Source of the DNA: Crambe crambe
Taxonomy: Eukaryota > Porifera > Demospongiae > Poecilosclerida > Crambeidae
Direction of reading: 5' to 3'
DNA: 64,000 nucleotides
Assembly: GCA_963924555.1 (NCBI GenBank)
Contig: OZ004583.1
Span: 5,861,501 to 5,925,500, forward strand
Positions 1 to 9,975 of this stretch are shown here, one piece after another. Under the pieces are notes generated by a model. The model ran no database searches. It was not told the origin of the DNA and saw only the letters and a program-made list of their open reading frames with translations. A program made the translations under genes and the position numbers. The number at the start of each line of letters is the position of its first letter. Within the stretch, counting starts at the first letter, position 1.

Positions 1-133
1 TGGGAGGAGTTGGGCCCTGAGGGTGTGGTGGAAGGGACGGGTGTTGAGTGGAGAATGAGGAAGGTGGTGAGGTGAGTAGGGAGGAGTGTGAAGGAGGCAT
101 ACGTCCAGTGAAGTGAGTAGGTCGGAGGGAGAT
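1..133 (-). CDS. Unit D Pro-rich exon (partial, runs off left edge)
   Basis: On the minus strand a clean acceptor (gttacag) at 134-135 opens a phase-0 frame that stays open to the window edge. It is rich in Pro, Ser, Thr and His (for example MPPSHSSLL and SLPPHPQGPTPP). Its position, starting phase and composition match the Pro-rich exon of unit A at 23113-23341, so I read it as the same exon of a fourth unit continuing to the left. The sequence is too divergent for certainty. Donor and downstream death-fold exons are outside the window. Confidence 0.5.
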   Translation of the reverse strand, partial: MSLRPTHFTGRMPPSHSSLLTSPPSSFSTQHPSLPPHPQGPTPP

Positions 134-663
134 CTGTAACAAGTTTAAAGTCATGTGACATACATAGACAGTATGTCACATGCTACCCCCCCCCCCCTGC
201 TACTATGAAATTTTAGGCTCTTACCAGGTTCCCATTTGATTAAGGGTGAAAGTAGTGGTCATTTCAATTACTTTGGAATGGAATATTCTAATGGCCCATA
301 TTTTGCATGCAATTATTATTATGAGGTTACATTAGCTTTTCATCTGCTTTGCAAGGCAAAGGTGTTGCTGTTGTACACCAGAAATGTCCGGTACAGTTGA
401 TTTAGTAAAACTTGCAAAAGAGTTTGTAGCCAATGGACTCTGGTTACATGTAGGATGCTAAAAAATAGTTTTTACTGGTCCCATTTTAGTATGCAACTAT
501 TTTGAGGTTAAGTAACCGTTACATTGCACTGGGGGTAGCATCATGAAGGTATGGATGGAAATAAAAGTATGGAGATTGGATGGAAGTTTAAGGATCTCAT
601 CCTCCCAGGCTGGAAATCCAAATTTATTCTATTACTTTCAAGTACTACTTACAGTTATCTGGC
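134..663. other. Intron of unit D, no gene seen
   Basis: AT-rich non-coding sequence with a C run at 186-197. No splice-consistent exon or long frame recognised. Confidence 0.5.
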
Positions 664-1603
664 CACCCTTGGGACCTGTCCAGATTAGAGGGGTGGTCTC
701 ATTTTGTGGGTAGATTTGTGTTGGAAATAGCTACTTAAATATTGGGACATTTACAAGTGACCTTATAGGGTGGTCTAATTTCCGTGGTCCAGATTAGAGG
801 GAGTTCACTCATGCTACAAAAACCTTTGTAACATGAACATGATGAGTATGAAAATACATGTACTTACAAAGACTCAGTCATGGCCAACACGATGTATGGG
901 ACTTCAGAATGTTACCTTATCTATATCTAAGCATACATAGCATAGAATTACCACCATTGTCTGTCTTTAAGTCATCGTTTTTGCTACATGAATATGATCT
1001 GATTACTGGGAGTGTGTCAAGCAAATGCAAATATGAGCAGAACTCTACCATTTAAAAGTTTAGTCACACACAGTCATAAGGTGGTCTGACATAATAAATG
1101 ACTACCTCATTTCCATACACTGAGAAGCTTATCAATCCCACAGGTATGCAGTTGGTCATATTGGTCAGATTGAAGTGGGTAGAACATGAAATCAGGCTTT
1201 GCACATTAAAAGCCTATTATGTGCTTTTCAAATCTCCCTGTTATGCTCCAGATTATGCTCCCACACTTCACTTAATTTATAACACAATAACAAAATCACA
1301 ATAATAATAAAAAACATATTTAGTGCCTCATTGTAATCCTTTAAAGGTCAAAGGTGCTTATTCAACCAACAAGTTGGACATTATTATCACTCACATCACT
1401 AGCTGATTTTCATGCACAAATTTTTCCTCATGCACACAAAAACAACAAAAACAACAAACAAAACAACAAATACCCTATCATTCCAGCATTATGCTTAATG
1501 CTTCAGCATACCTATTATGCTCAAGTTATGTCGACATATTGTGCAAAGTTCTAGCTATAACTGCAGGATGTGGTTATAAAGGGTATCACCTTGTCCACAA
1601 GGT
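664..1603. repeat. Family-specific intronic repeat, left copy
   Basis: This stretch, from 'cccttgggacctgtcc' to 'caccttgtccacaagg', is closely similar to 24444-25438 and 62184-63116. It is part of the duplicated intron 3 of the tandem gene family rather than a gene. It includes a CAA/AAC-rich simple tract near 1440. Short open frames here are not coding. Confidence 0.8.
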
Positions 1604-2371
1604 TGGTTTAAAGGGATCTGGTAGTGAGAGACCAGGTGGGTGTGGCTGGCGCCTATGAGCATAGATACTACTAGGGCAATGTACAACATTTGAGTAGCAG
1701 CGAGCAAGCGAGCAAGTATTCCTATAGGCTGTCTGATAGCTATTCATTTGTGTTTTCAACTCCTTAGAAGATTTTGATATGAGTTTTATATGTAAGTGGC
1801 AAGCAGCTGCATACATGAAAAACTGTAATGCTTACCTCAAAGCACCTAGTGCTTACAAGCCGCTTAGATAAGCCTCCCAGCCTGCTACTGTAGAAATGTT
1901 GAGCTGATAGTTCATTTGTGCTTTGCTATTGAGTTATGTGTAAGTGGCAGGCAGCTGCCATGCATAGAAAGCTAAGTACTTACCACAAAGCACTTATAGT
2001 CAAGTGGCTTAGGAGCATATTTCAGGGAAATGGGGACGAAGGGGATAAAAGCACCAAATTTATTTTGGCAACTCCTTTGATAATAAACTTCACTTTTGAG
2101 GTAGGAGCCACCCCTGTATGTGAATAGAACCCAGGATTTTTACTGATGAAACATTTTTCATCCTTATAATACGATATCCGCAAAAATAAATATTTTCGCG
2201 ACACATAATAAATCTATTGCGAAATTTAAAAACGCGAAAATATAATTTGCTACTCTGATCTAAAATTTCATGAAGGTGCAAATTCTGGTGAGTAATACCT
2301 GCATACTTAGCATGTGCTTGCCTATGCAAGTTTGTGCATGTGCCTAGCTGTAGTGTAGTGCATTATATGGA
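1604..2371. repeat. Repeat-rich insertion flank
   Basis: Sequence absent from the equivalent place in unit A (between 25438 and 25604). It holds two inverted copies (about 1675-1870 and 1905-2010) of a small repeat that recurs in direct orientation at about 6130-6300 and 7385-7565; shared words include 'caaagcact' / 'agtgctttg' and 'gtagctgcc'. An A/T-rich 'gcgaaaatat' segment near 2235 is also repeat-like. Confidence 0.5.
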
Positions 2372-3301
2372 GTGTTTATGAGCAGCTGTCACAGATTCTG
2401 TTTGGTGCTCACTACAGTGATGGATTGGACACTGTGTATAGTCTGTCAGCAGAAATCTCATGAGATACTCAAGTGTCCCTTGAATGCAGAGGGTCCTGGA
2501 GACAAATCAGAACCTTACAGAACATTCCTGACAAATGTCAAACAATTCAAAGAACTAAATCAGCTGCCTGTACCACTCAAATTCGGACTAGACATAGATA
2601 TGGATCAACTGGTAAGGAATCAAGCTAAGTGGCACAAATCTTGCCACTTGAAATTCTGTGCAAGCAAGCTGCAAAGAGCAATTAGGAAGAGAGAAAGAGA
2701 CGAAATCACTGACAACAGTAGTGCTACAGGCAAGAGGCGACATTTACATCGCCAGCTTCTGGACAAGAGCAACTGTATATTCTGTGGAAAGCAAGATGGA
2801 CATCTCCATGAGTTCAGGACTCTTGATGCAGATGATAATGTAAGAAGAATGGCCAGAGATCTGCAAGATACAACATTACTGACCAGGATTGAGGGTGGTG
2901 ACCTAACAGCACTAGAGGCGAAATATCATCTCGCTAGCTTAGCTGGAATCAGAAATAGGCATCGCTATTTTCTCAGGCAAAGGCAGGGCTCCCAAAGCAA
3001 TCCAGAAGAAGGTGAAACTGAAGTAAGAGCCTTTGTTGAACTGATAAATCATGTGGAAAATGCTGTGATCAGTGGTACTTTCTACTTTAAATTTTCATCA
3101 TTGCGCCAAATGTATGAAAACCGCTTGCATGATCTTGGCATCAGTAAAAAAATCAACAAAGTTCGATTTAAAGAACGAGTTCTGGAATACTTTCCCAATG
3201 CCCAAGAGCAAAATGATGGAAAGAATGTGATATTTGTTTTTGAACAGGGAATGCAGAAAATGCTCAAGAGGTCTGCAGAATGTGACTCTAAGCATACATA
3301 G
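2372..3301 (+). CDS. Cys/His-rich ORF of a mobile-element-like family, truncated
   Basis: This is a 309-codon uninterrupted frame, antisense to the host gene and inside an intron of unit D. In-frame ATGs are at 2372 and 2420; the second starts directly before the first Cys motif (MDWTLCIVCQQK) and is preferred. Visible features are CxxC near residue 21, a WHKSCHLKFCASKL segment near 95, a second CxxC (CIFCGK) near 135 followed by an LQDTTLLTRI...GDLTALEAKYH stretch, and a basic region around residue 105. I remember this layout from multicopy uncharacterised proteins of sponges and cnidarians, probably transposon-derived; no catalytic domain is visible. The last codons (SKHT, stop) are supplied by the intronic repeat itself (gcatacatagcataaaatt), so the natural C-terminus is missing. 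It may be the DNA-binding N-terminal part of an Academ-like transposase; this is inference. Confidence 0.6.
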   Translation: MFMSSCHRFCLVLTTVMDWTLCIVCQQKSHEILKCPLNAEGPGDKSEPYRTFLTNVKQFKELNQLPVPLKFGLDIDMDQLVRNQAKWHKSCHLKFCASKLQRAIRKRERDEITDNSSATGKRRHLHRQLLDKSNCIFCGKQDGHLHEFRTLDADDNVRRMARDLQDTTLLTRIEGGDLTALEAKYHLASLAGIRNRHRYFLRQRQGSQSNPEEGETEVRAFVELINHVENAVISGTFYFKFSSLRQMYENRLHDLGISKKINKVRFKERVLEYFPNAQEQNDGKNVIFVFEQGMQKMLKRSAECDSKHT

Positions 3302-3923
3302 CATAAAATTAACCCAATTACTGGGAGTGTGCAAAGCAAATATAATATAAGCAGAACTTTACAAAAGTTTAGTATAATATATAGCAAAACTACCATTCCT
3401 ACTTCACTCCCAAGGAGGCCTAGGAGTGAAGAAGGAATAGTAGTTTTGTAATACTATTGCCGTGATTCTTGAGGGTACGGGTAAGGGGTTACTAGACTCA
3501 CTTATTGCTGAAGGGGGAGTGAAGAGTAGGGATTTAAGTTGATATATATAGGCGTGGTTATTGAAATTAGGAGGGCTAGTAGTGATAGGAATGCAGCTAC
3601 TTATTTAGAAGAAATTTTTTGTGCTCACTTGTGAAAATACATGTACTTACACAAAGGCTTGGTCATGGTCACCACAATGTATGGGACTTCAGAATGCTAT
3701 ATCTAAGCAATGCATAGAATTAACCACCATTGTCTGTCTTTAAGCAAATATAAGCTGAACTCTATCAAAGTTTAGCCACACAGTAAATTTTCCCACTTCC
3801 ACATGGTCACACTGAGAAGCTTATCAATCCCACAAGTATGCAGTTGGTCAGATTGAACATGAAATCAGGGCTATAGCTGCAGAGACCATATGGATGACCA
3901 ATGAAGTGGGGCGTGTGACCTAC
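3302..3923. other. Intron of unit D with repeat pieces
   Basis: Resumes the intronic repeat of the family (compare 25675-25740), then carries a short inverted pair (ctactt...ggagtgaag, about 3388-3450) related to elements at 23400 and 61330, and a second repeat piece at 3620-3790. No exon is recognised. Confidence 0.5.
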
Positions 3924-4042
3924 CTGAGGTGGGTGTGGTTGGTGTGAAGCATTAGGAGGACATGGAGGAGGAGGAGGAGGTTGTAATGTAGGATAGAGTG
4001 TCGGAGGAAAACCAGAAGGAGTAAGAAGTCCTGGAGGAGGGT
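3924..4042 (-). CDS. Unit D small Pro-rich exon (homologue of unit A exon 3)
   Basis: Acceptor (cttccag) and donor (CAG|gtaggt) are both clean. The 119-nt exon enters in phase 1 and leaves in phase 0, exactly like the 56-nt exons at 25927-25982 and 63600-63655. It encodes DPPPGLLTPSGFPP and then a six-Pro run, ending in SHQPHPPQ, the ending shared by all three copies. It is longer than its paralogues by 21 codons, in frame. It is a low-complexity linker with no enzymatic content. Confidence 0.7.
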
Positions 4043-4329
4043 CTGGAAGGAAAAAGAGTAAACAAAAGAGGTTATTATTCATTTAATAAGGTGGCAGTAC
4101 AACTTTTATTGTTGACATAGTAATAGCTCCATAGAACAATCCCTATACTTTGTTTAGCTACATTTTGCTCAATCTTAGACCAGGCAAAGTTGATTCCTTG
4201 TTCCTCATCAGTCAATTTCAGTTCATTATTTCTCACCAGATACTTTCTTAACATTCAGTGAGTGAGTGAGGGAGGTCACAAATTGAGCCAAATAAAAGGT
4301 GTATTTTGTGGGGGTGTGGCTCATTTAGT

Positions 4330-4403
4330 GAAGGAGGTGTCCAGAAATATATTTTGAAGCTTCAGCCGTTTAGTATGAGGTAGGTCTTCACTCGCATCAG
4401 TTT
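4330..4403 (-). pseudogene. Unit D remnant of the 48-nt exon 2, donor lost
   Basis: The acceptor (cctgatttag) at 4404-4405 and the following codons (ETDASEDLPHTKRLKL) parallel unit A exon 2 (EVDQTEGPHTKQLKLE). The GAAG|gtgag donor of unit A is deleted here, and sequence runs directly into intron-like DNA. The exon is therefore probably dead or spliced differently. Confidence 0.55.
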
Positions 4404-4480
4404 CTAAATCAGGAAATGATTATTGGTAACTAGGTATGAACAGCAGAGACACAATCAGAGCAAACCGAAAGAATATGCTA
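4404..4480 (-). pseudogene. Remnant of a unit A-type exon 1 start
   Basis: The words ttctttcggtttgctctgatt and gtctctgctg (minus strand, about 4443-4475) align with the first codons of unit A exon 1 (FFRFALIGLCVSLL). The rest of that exon, including the 2A motif, is missing; the text jumps to the exon 2 acceptor region. A deletion has removed the original 2A exon of this unit. Confidence 0.5.
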
Positions 4481-5724
4481 CCAGAACAAGATGACATGCT
4501 CGTGGCATTAGAATTAGAATATGCTTGCAGTAACTGTGAAATGGCGGAAATTAAAAAATAAAGTTGATGTGTAGTAATAATTAAAAAATGACCGATGTCC
4601 GCCTGTTATTTTTAGCTCTGCATACCACTCAGGTTACAGGTATTATGGGGAAGAGTCTTGACTAGTGAGACTATTTGCCTGACTAATGCACAAAACACTG
4701 CTACAGTGAGAGGTGCCGGTAAGCACTACTGGCAGCCCGCAACAATGACGTATGAGCAGAGATGCATATGGAACAAGGACACTTGAAATGAAATGACAAT
4801 GGGTCATCTGATGAGAAGTTCAAAAAGAAGTAAGACCAGAGAACAGATTTTTTCCTAATGGTGACTAGATTCACATAGGTAGTTGTACAAAACATTATCC
4901 TCGCTTCATGAAACTCGTGTTGCAATGTTTAATCACAATCGAGAATTTAGTGAGACTACTAAAGCACAGCTGTTCTTGATCAGAACGCTAGCTTTCATTT
5001 CTAAATAATGAACACCTCACGGGCAGATCATGAACTTGAGCATTATTTACCATTCAAAGTGTACCAGCCGTCCATAGCTAATAGGTATCTAGACTAGCTT
5101 AGTTCTGACCTCTGAAGAAATGCTTTTTGTTGAGAACTTGAAGAATTCGAGAGTCATAATAACTTTTTTTTACACATGCGCGTGTTATGCTTAATAGCTA
5201 CTTTGTAGAGCTGACTCTACTGAGGAAGCAGCTTTTTATCTGAGTGAATTAGATGCTAAAGCGATGTCACACTGCACAAAATGCTACACGTTCAATCATG
5301 ACATGGAACAAAGCTATAGTGTGGCCCAATTATGAGAACAAGAAACCATGAAAAAGTGTGTGCTTCCGTGTTGAGTCAAAATCCAAAATTCTCCTGCATG
5401 ATAAGAATTACATGTTTTGTTAGAAAATCCAACTTTATTTTATATTAGTCCTATGGAAGGTCATAGGTCATCCCTACATACGTAGAGAGTGCTATCGCGC
5501 TCTCTGATATCAGTTACATATACGTTTGCATAATGAGGGTGAAAAGTCATTATATCACTAGTGTGGGGGGCTTGCTTCACTCCCCCCAATAATAGTCGGT
5601 AAGTTATCATACCATAATACAGATTCCATTCCACATTGATTATAATCATATAACTAGCTCAATGAGGTAGCAAAAAATTTAAAAAGTGCCCTTCTGGGCT
5701 TCTCTACATGTACATTAGACTCAC
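4481..5724. other. Intron of unit D, no gene seen
   Basis: No exon with consistent splice sites, no recognisable protein and no strong repeat were seen here. Confidence 0.4.
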
Positions 5725-6045
5725 CAGGACCAGGGTTAGTTTCAACGTCACCAGCCAATATCAATAACAAGGAAGTCACCACCTGATGATCAGAATAATG
5801 AACAGTGTGGAGAACTCTTCTCCTTCGATAACACTTCCAGTTATCTCTAAGAGGTAATATCACAATGGAAACATTTCCATTTCTGATAGTGCAGCCATAT
5901 CGGTGATTAGTACACATGGTACATGAGCAGTGCGGACCATTACGAAAGCGAGTCTTGGTCGTCCCTTCAGATTCAGTCACTGCAAGCTTCCACCACAATA
6001 CTGTCAGCAAGTAGTTCAAATAAAGCACGTATCTCAGAAGTTCAC
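5725..6045 (-). CDS. Unit D exon with 2A-like recoding motif
   Basis: The minus-strand acceptor (actgtgtag) and donor (CCTG|gtgagt) define a 321-nt exon, phase 1 at both ends, like the rest of this gene family. The peptide begins ELLRYVLYLNYLLTVLWW, has a Cys/Arg-rich middle (GPHCSCTMCTNHRYGC), then VVTSLLLILAGDVETNPGPG right at the donor. DxExNPGP after a hydrophobic run is the 2A signature, at which ribosomes release the chain before the last Pro and continue. 2A-like motifs are known from animal non-LTR elements and from N-termini of sea urchin NLR proteins. Here phase and position argue for a host exon of unit D; a retroelement remnant is the alternative. Confidence 0.65.
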
Positions 6046-6129
6046 CTACACAGTGTAAAAAATGATCAATCAGATCCTCTGCTTTTCCACTTCTGTTTGT
6101 TCAAATTAATCTCCCACAAGGAGGACTAT

Positions 6130-6310
6130 GACCTTCTAGCCTCAGCCAAGTGCTTTGTGGTGCACATTACACCTTCCTATGTATGTAGCTGCCTGGTTGG
6201 AACTTCCAACAGCAAAATTTTTAAGGGGTAGTGAAAATAAGTTGGAGTCTATCAACTCTAAAAGTAAAAGCTTCACTTGCAGTCAAATATTGCACATGAC
6301 CCTAGTATAA
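6130..6310. repeat. Dispersed small repeat copy
   Basis: Shares 'ccaagtgctttgtgg', 'tgtatgtagctgcctg' and 'caacagcaaaat' with 7385-7565, and matches 1675-2010 in inverse orientation. It is not coding. Confidence 0.5.
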
Positions 6311-6450
6311 TAAATAGCTAGGGACTGGTACATTCTGCCAGCATAGTTTTGGGAATAATAGGTCTATCAAAGCAGGAAGCATAATGCTGGCATAATAGGC
6401 TATGGAAAGTGAACTCCATGGATGTTTTTATCATGTGTGCCTATACTATA

Positions 6451-6570
6451 CACTGTAAAAATGAAAGTGTGTACTGCACACTAAATTGTCCCAATACACA
6501 CACCAAAAACAAAAACAGTGTGTGTATTGGGACAAAATGGTGTGCAGTAAACACTTTTGTTTTTACAGTG
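6451..6570. mobile_element. 120-bp MITE with long TIRs, TATA target duplication
   Basis: The element starts 'cactgtaaaaatgaaagtgtg' and ends with the near-complement 'cacttttgtttttacagtg', with an inner inverted pair 'gtcccaatacacacac' / 'gtgtgtattgggac'. 'tata' flanks both sides (6447-6450 and 6571-6574). It is almost entirely foldable and non-coding. TIR sequence and TA-type site suggest a Tc1/mariner-related MITE. Confidence 0.75.
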
Positions 6571-7587
6571 TATAGCTAGCCTAGTTTGACCAATAGCTAT
6601 TTACATAGTCTTCAATACATATGACATCAGCTATGAGCATAATCAAAGAATAAAAAAAGAATAATGACTTTATACAGCTGGAATTAAAGAATAGAATAAT
6701 AGGGAAGCAAAAAAGCATAATGTGCCAGTCCCTATAAATAGCCTGCCTCCCTAGATAAACAACCATAATTATAACTGACCACCATGCTGGACACTCAGCT
6801 AAATAAACATAAATGAGTAGGTGGGTGGTATGTGGACAGGAAGCGATGACATTGGCCTGCATGAGTAAGTAGGTGGTCCATAATAGACAGGAAGAAATGC
6901 CTCATCAGAATTCACTGAATGAGGGAGGTTTGCTCAGCCTTATATTCACCTCTAGCTTTATAGCATTATTCTCATGCAGTCGCATTAAAAAATTTAGAGC
7001 TAGATAAGAGTGAACTAAAAGTAATAATTTCAGTGAGCAAGCGGAGCAAGCGAGCTGACTCTCAGGTCATGACTCATTGAAATTGTAAATATATATCAAG
7101 GTCTAGACTCCAAAATGTCCCAGGCATTAGTATATGTGTCTATAGCCCCGTTTACACGGGGGTTCTAACCCGGATTCGCTTAGTGTGCGAACGGTACCAA
7201 CCCGGATTCCAATCCGGGTAGCCCAACCCATATCAATTAGGTGGATTGGAATCCAGATTGAATCTCAACCCGGGTTAGGCGCGTGTGGCTTATGTGGTAT
7301 GTGTCCATGTGTCATGAATAGTGCCTTGATTGATTTCTACAGTCTTAGGGGGTAGTCTAGGTGATTGGATTGTAGGCACTAGGCTTTAGCTATCTATCCA
7401 AGTGCTTTGTGGAAAGCATTAGAGCTTTCATGTATGTAGCTGCCTGCCAATCAACAGCAAAATCTTCTCCTGGAGTTGAAGCACAAATGAATATCAGCTC
7501 AAAAAGCCTATAGGAATACTAGCTTGCTGGCTGTGACTCAAATGTTGCACATTGCCCTAGTCTTAAACACTAAACTGTAATTCATAC
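6571..7587. other. Non-coding stretch with small inverted repeats
   Basis: Holds inverted 'acccggatt' / 'aatccgggt' words at 7165-7285 (foldback relic) and a dispersed repeat copy at about 7385-7565. No exon was seen. Confidence 0.4.
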
Positions 7588-7809
7588 CTGAATTCAATAA
7601 ATGCTCCATCTTGAGAGCATACAAAAAGATGACTGCTATCAACAACCACCATAAGGTCAAAATGAAAGGAATGAACCAGACATGGCGGGAAATGGCCGAG
7701 TAGCTTCTCTGTTTTGGCTTGTGGCCTTGGAAGCAGTAATACTGCCTCAGATACCGGACTCGTGATTTCCACAAGTCCACCAATTCAGTCCTGATCATCT
7801 TCCCACGAT
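7588..7809 (-). CDS. Probable unit D upstream exon with a membrane segment
   Basis: The acceptor (tttttgtcag) and donor (TTCAG|gtatga) delimit 222 nt, open and phase 1 at both ends, the phase used throughout this family. The peptide starts DRGKMIRTELVDLWKSRVRY, is basic, and carries one hydrophobic stretch (VWFIPFILTLWWLLIAVIFL) followed by YALKMEHLLNS, which looks like a signal anchor or transmembrane helix. It lies upstream of the 2A exon at 5725-6045, which itself needs an upstream exon. A different frame from 7563 to 7772 also reads through but has a stop inside the exon. No first exon with ATG was found. Assignment to unit D is inference from phase and order. Confidence 0.45.
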
Positions 7810-7958
7810 CTGACAAAAAATAAAAGCTTGTAAATTTTAGCCTGAAGGAGTAAATAATTTGCCTACCTGAATCTCGCAACAAGCAAATGGTGGTATGTCA
7901 CATGACCCTTGAATTCTGACCTTTGACCCCATCTATGGGCGTGGCAGGAGTATAGCTA

Positions 7959-8270
7959 TCAGTGTGTGCAGTCGATGTGAGCCTCCTCTATGACAGATCT
8001 GGTGTTAATTTCAGATATTATGCTGTCATAGTGACAGCCTAAGTTGTGTAATAGTTCAAAGTGGTCTGGTCTGTTGAAGTCTTCTCCTTCAATGTCTATT
8101 TCAGGATACAGTTGGTACTTGAACAGTATTTTATTAATGTCAGTGAATGGCTTTTTCCCAGTTGATTGAGCATAGAATGTGTTGTTGTCTTCCTCTTCTT
8201 TTTCCTTCCACTTCAGGAATTCCTTAAATGACTGGCACTCAAAATCCCTTAGACCTAATGTAACCATGTT
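7959..8270 (-). CDS. Uncharacterised ORF with EFLKWKEKEEE motif
   Basis: An open minus-strand frame reads LGLRDFECQSFKEFLKWKEK, then a Glu/Asn-rich stretch and TGKKPFTDINKILFKYQLYP, ending in a stop after HIDCTH. It is charged and hydrophilic. A possible acceptor (acattag) precedes LRDFE at about 8258, but no donor is evident, so it may be a terminal exon or a decayed element. The F-x(2)-EFLxWKE pattern reminds me of regions next to zinc fingers in transposon-derived animal proteins, too weak to name. Confidence 0.3.
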   Translation of the reverse strand, partial: NMVTLGLRDFECQSFKEFLKWKEKEEEDNNTFYAQSTGKKPFTDINKILFKYQLYPEIDIEGEDFNRPDHFELLHNLGCHYDSIISEINTRSVIEEAHIDCTH

Positions 8271-8378
8271 GTAGAGGCTGAAAAATAATGAGACCCTACA
8301 GCCAATGTCCACAACATCTAATAACAACATATATCCCACCTAGTACATTTACTCCTATAGGAGGGCTGGACATTAACT

Positions 8379-8487
8379 GTAATAACGGCCTCCCCCAGGT
8401 GAAACTGTAATATTGGCCTCCCCCAGGTGAAACTGTAATATTGGCCTCCCCCAGGTGAAACTGTAATATTGGCCTCCCCCAGGCCAA
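8379..8487. repeat. 28-bp tandem repeat, about four copies
   Basis: The unit 'ggcctcccccaggtgaaact' + 'gtaatatt' repeats head to tail with almost no divergence; the first copy has 'gtaataac' and the last runs into 'ggccaagtg'. There are no spacers, so this is a minisatellite. Confidence 0.85.
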
Positions 8488-8953
8488 GTGAAATGCATCT
8501 CTATTATAATGGCCTCTTTTCTACAAATTGTCTTTTCTATAGTTAGTTATTCCTTGCGATAATAAAGAGACCATGATAGTGATGGAGCTCCCAGTATGGC
8601 AAAATCTAGTTCTGTGGAACTATCCCTTTGCTAGCTCTTTCTCAGAGGCACATTCGTGCATTTTTCATTTCTAACTCAGCTGTGGCTGTGGACTTGGGGC
8701 CGGGGAGCTGAAGAGCTCGTTGCTAGCAATACACGCACGCTCGCCAAGGAGGGCATCAACTTCGTCTATAAATGACTGCAGATGTGAGCGGAGACTTGCC
8801 AAAAGCCCTGAGACAGCCAGTCCACTCAGTACCTATCGTATGGGCATGCAAGGATACTCAGAGGTAGAAGTGGATTCTGCCATGATATTGCTACGGCTAT
8901 AGGTGTCTATGGTAATATTGCACTAGGATTCTAGCCAATCAGGTGGGATATAT

Positions 8954-9070
8954 AATAGCTATAGTACGGTTGCCTCGGAAATTATGGCTGTGAACGGCCG
9001 AGTCCGAGGGCGCAGCCCAAGGACAAGGCCGTTCACAGCCATAATTTCCTCGGCACCATACTATAACTAT
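8954..9070. mobile_element. 117-bp hairpin MITE
   Basis: Arms 'cggaaattatggctgtgaac' and 'gttcacagccataatttcct' are near-perfect inverted repeats around a short GC-rich loop, extended outward by 'aatagctatagta' / 'tactataactatt'. It is non-coding and foldable over almost its entire length. Confidence 0.75.
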
Positions 9071-9299
9071 TACTTAAGTACACCTACCCATTATGCAACA
9101 CCCTGTGATTGTAGCACCCTTCCTGCCTGACTTTACCAAATCCCTAAAAAAAATTTGAATAGAGCACTCTAGCAAGCAATTGCATGTATAACACCCCAAG
9201 CTATCTATTTCCTGATTGAATTTTTCTTCCTATGGTTATCCCTCCCACCCCTTCCTTGTCAAGTCCGGCAAGACAGTAGTAATGCACTCATGTCCAAGT

Positions 9300-9660
9300 T
9301 TGCCATCATAATCCCTTGTCTACATGGGATAGTGTCTATGTACCAAGGACAGAGAGAATTCCTATGAGCTCCATGTGACTTCCCTTGGAGTTGCATAGGA
9401 CTCCCAGTTGTCCTATGTGTCTGATAGTCCCATGTAGGATATATGAACTGTCCATCCTATCCTATGTACATATGATTGTCCATAGGACTCCCATGGCAGG
9501 CTACATCCCATGAGGATAGGGATTGTCCATAGGACTCCAAGCTCCATGTCCATCCTATCCTACAGTCCCATGTATATAGTATAAGGATTCTGATTCTTCA
9601 TAGGACTCCCATGGCAGTATCTACTGTCAGAATGTCCATACGACTCCCATAGGTACCTCA
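9300..9660. repeat. Degenerate minisatellite
   Basis: Irregular repetition of 'tgtccataggactcccatgg' and 'ccatcctatcctatgta' words, with unit length near 60-80 bp and many indels. Confidence 0.55.
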
Positions 9661-9669
9661 GTGCAGGTT

Positions 9670-9864
9670 CTATCCTATGTTTCCCTTTTTATTGCAGGAT
9701 GGTGGAGCAAGTGTGTCAAGAGAATGGTGGTGGATGCCTTTCCAGTGCCGATTGAGTCCTTGCTTGAATGCAAACGTGCTGTCACATTGTGGACATTTGA
9801 ACCGACTACTAGAATGTTCATTATCATTTTCTTGGTTTTCACTCTGAAATAAAAGTGATTGCAT
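9670..9864 (-). CDS. Small C2H2 zinc-finger ORF or terminal exon
   Basis: Sixty-four codons from a true ATG at 9862-9864 to TAG. One canonical C2H2 finger is seen: FKCPQCDSTFAFKQGLNRHW followed by KGIH, i.e. Cx2C-x12-Hx4H with the usual Phe and Leu positions, preceded by an acidic SENQENDNEHSSS linker. Alternatively the first seven codons are intron: 'ttttatttcag' just before SENQ is a good acceptor, making 9670-9843 the last exon of a spliced gene. A single finger suggests either a fragment or a small nucleic-acid-binding protein. The GC-rich patch at 9976-10054 lies about 110 bp upstream. Confidence 0.5.
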   Translation of the reverse strand: MQSLLFQSENQENDNEHSSSRFKCPQCDSTFAFKQGLNRHWKGIHHHSLDTLAPPSCNKKGNIG

Positions 9865-9975
9865 GTCTATTTAATAGCTATTATTCTTCAACTTGGTGGT
9901 ATACAATCCATCAAGAGGTCCTGAGTCTCACTGATCAGCTGTCACTAACTAAGGGAATACACTGATCAGCTGCGA

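Larger units (their letters stand above)
8488..9669. other. Non-coding, repeat-rich stretch
   Basis: Holds the hairpin element at 8954-9070 and an imperfect minisatellite at 9300-9660. No gene is supported. Confidence 0.45.

Noticed and set aside
5923..6231. 102-codon plus-strand ORF
   Set aside because: Antisense of the 2A exon plus a dispersed repeat; no domain or start context.
8379..8487. Possible CRISPR-like array
   Set aside because: Repeats are directly adjacent with no unique spacers, and the DNA is eukaryotic.
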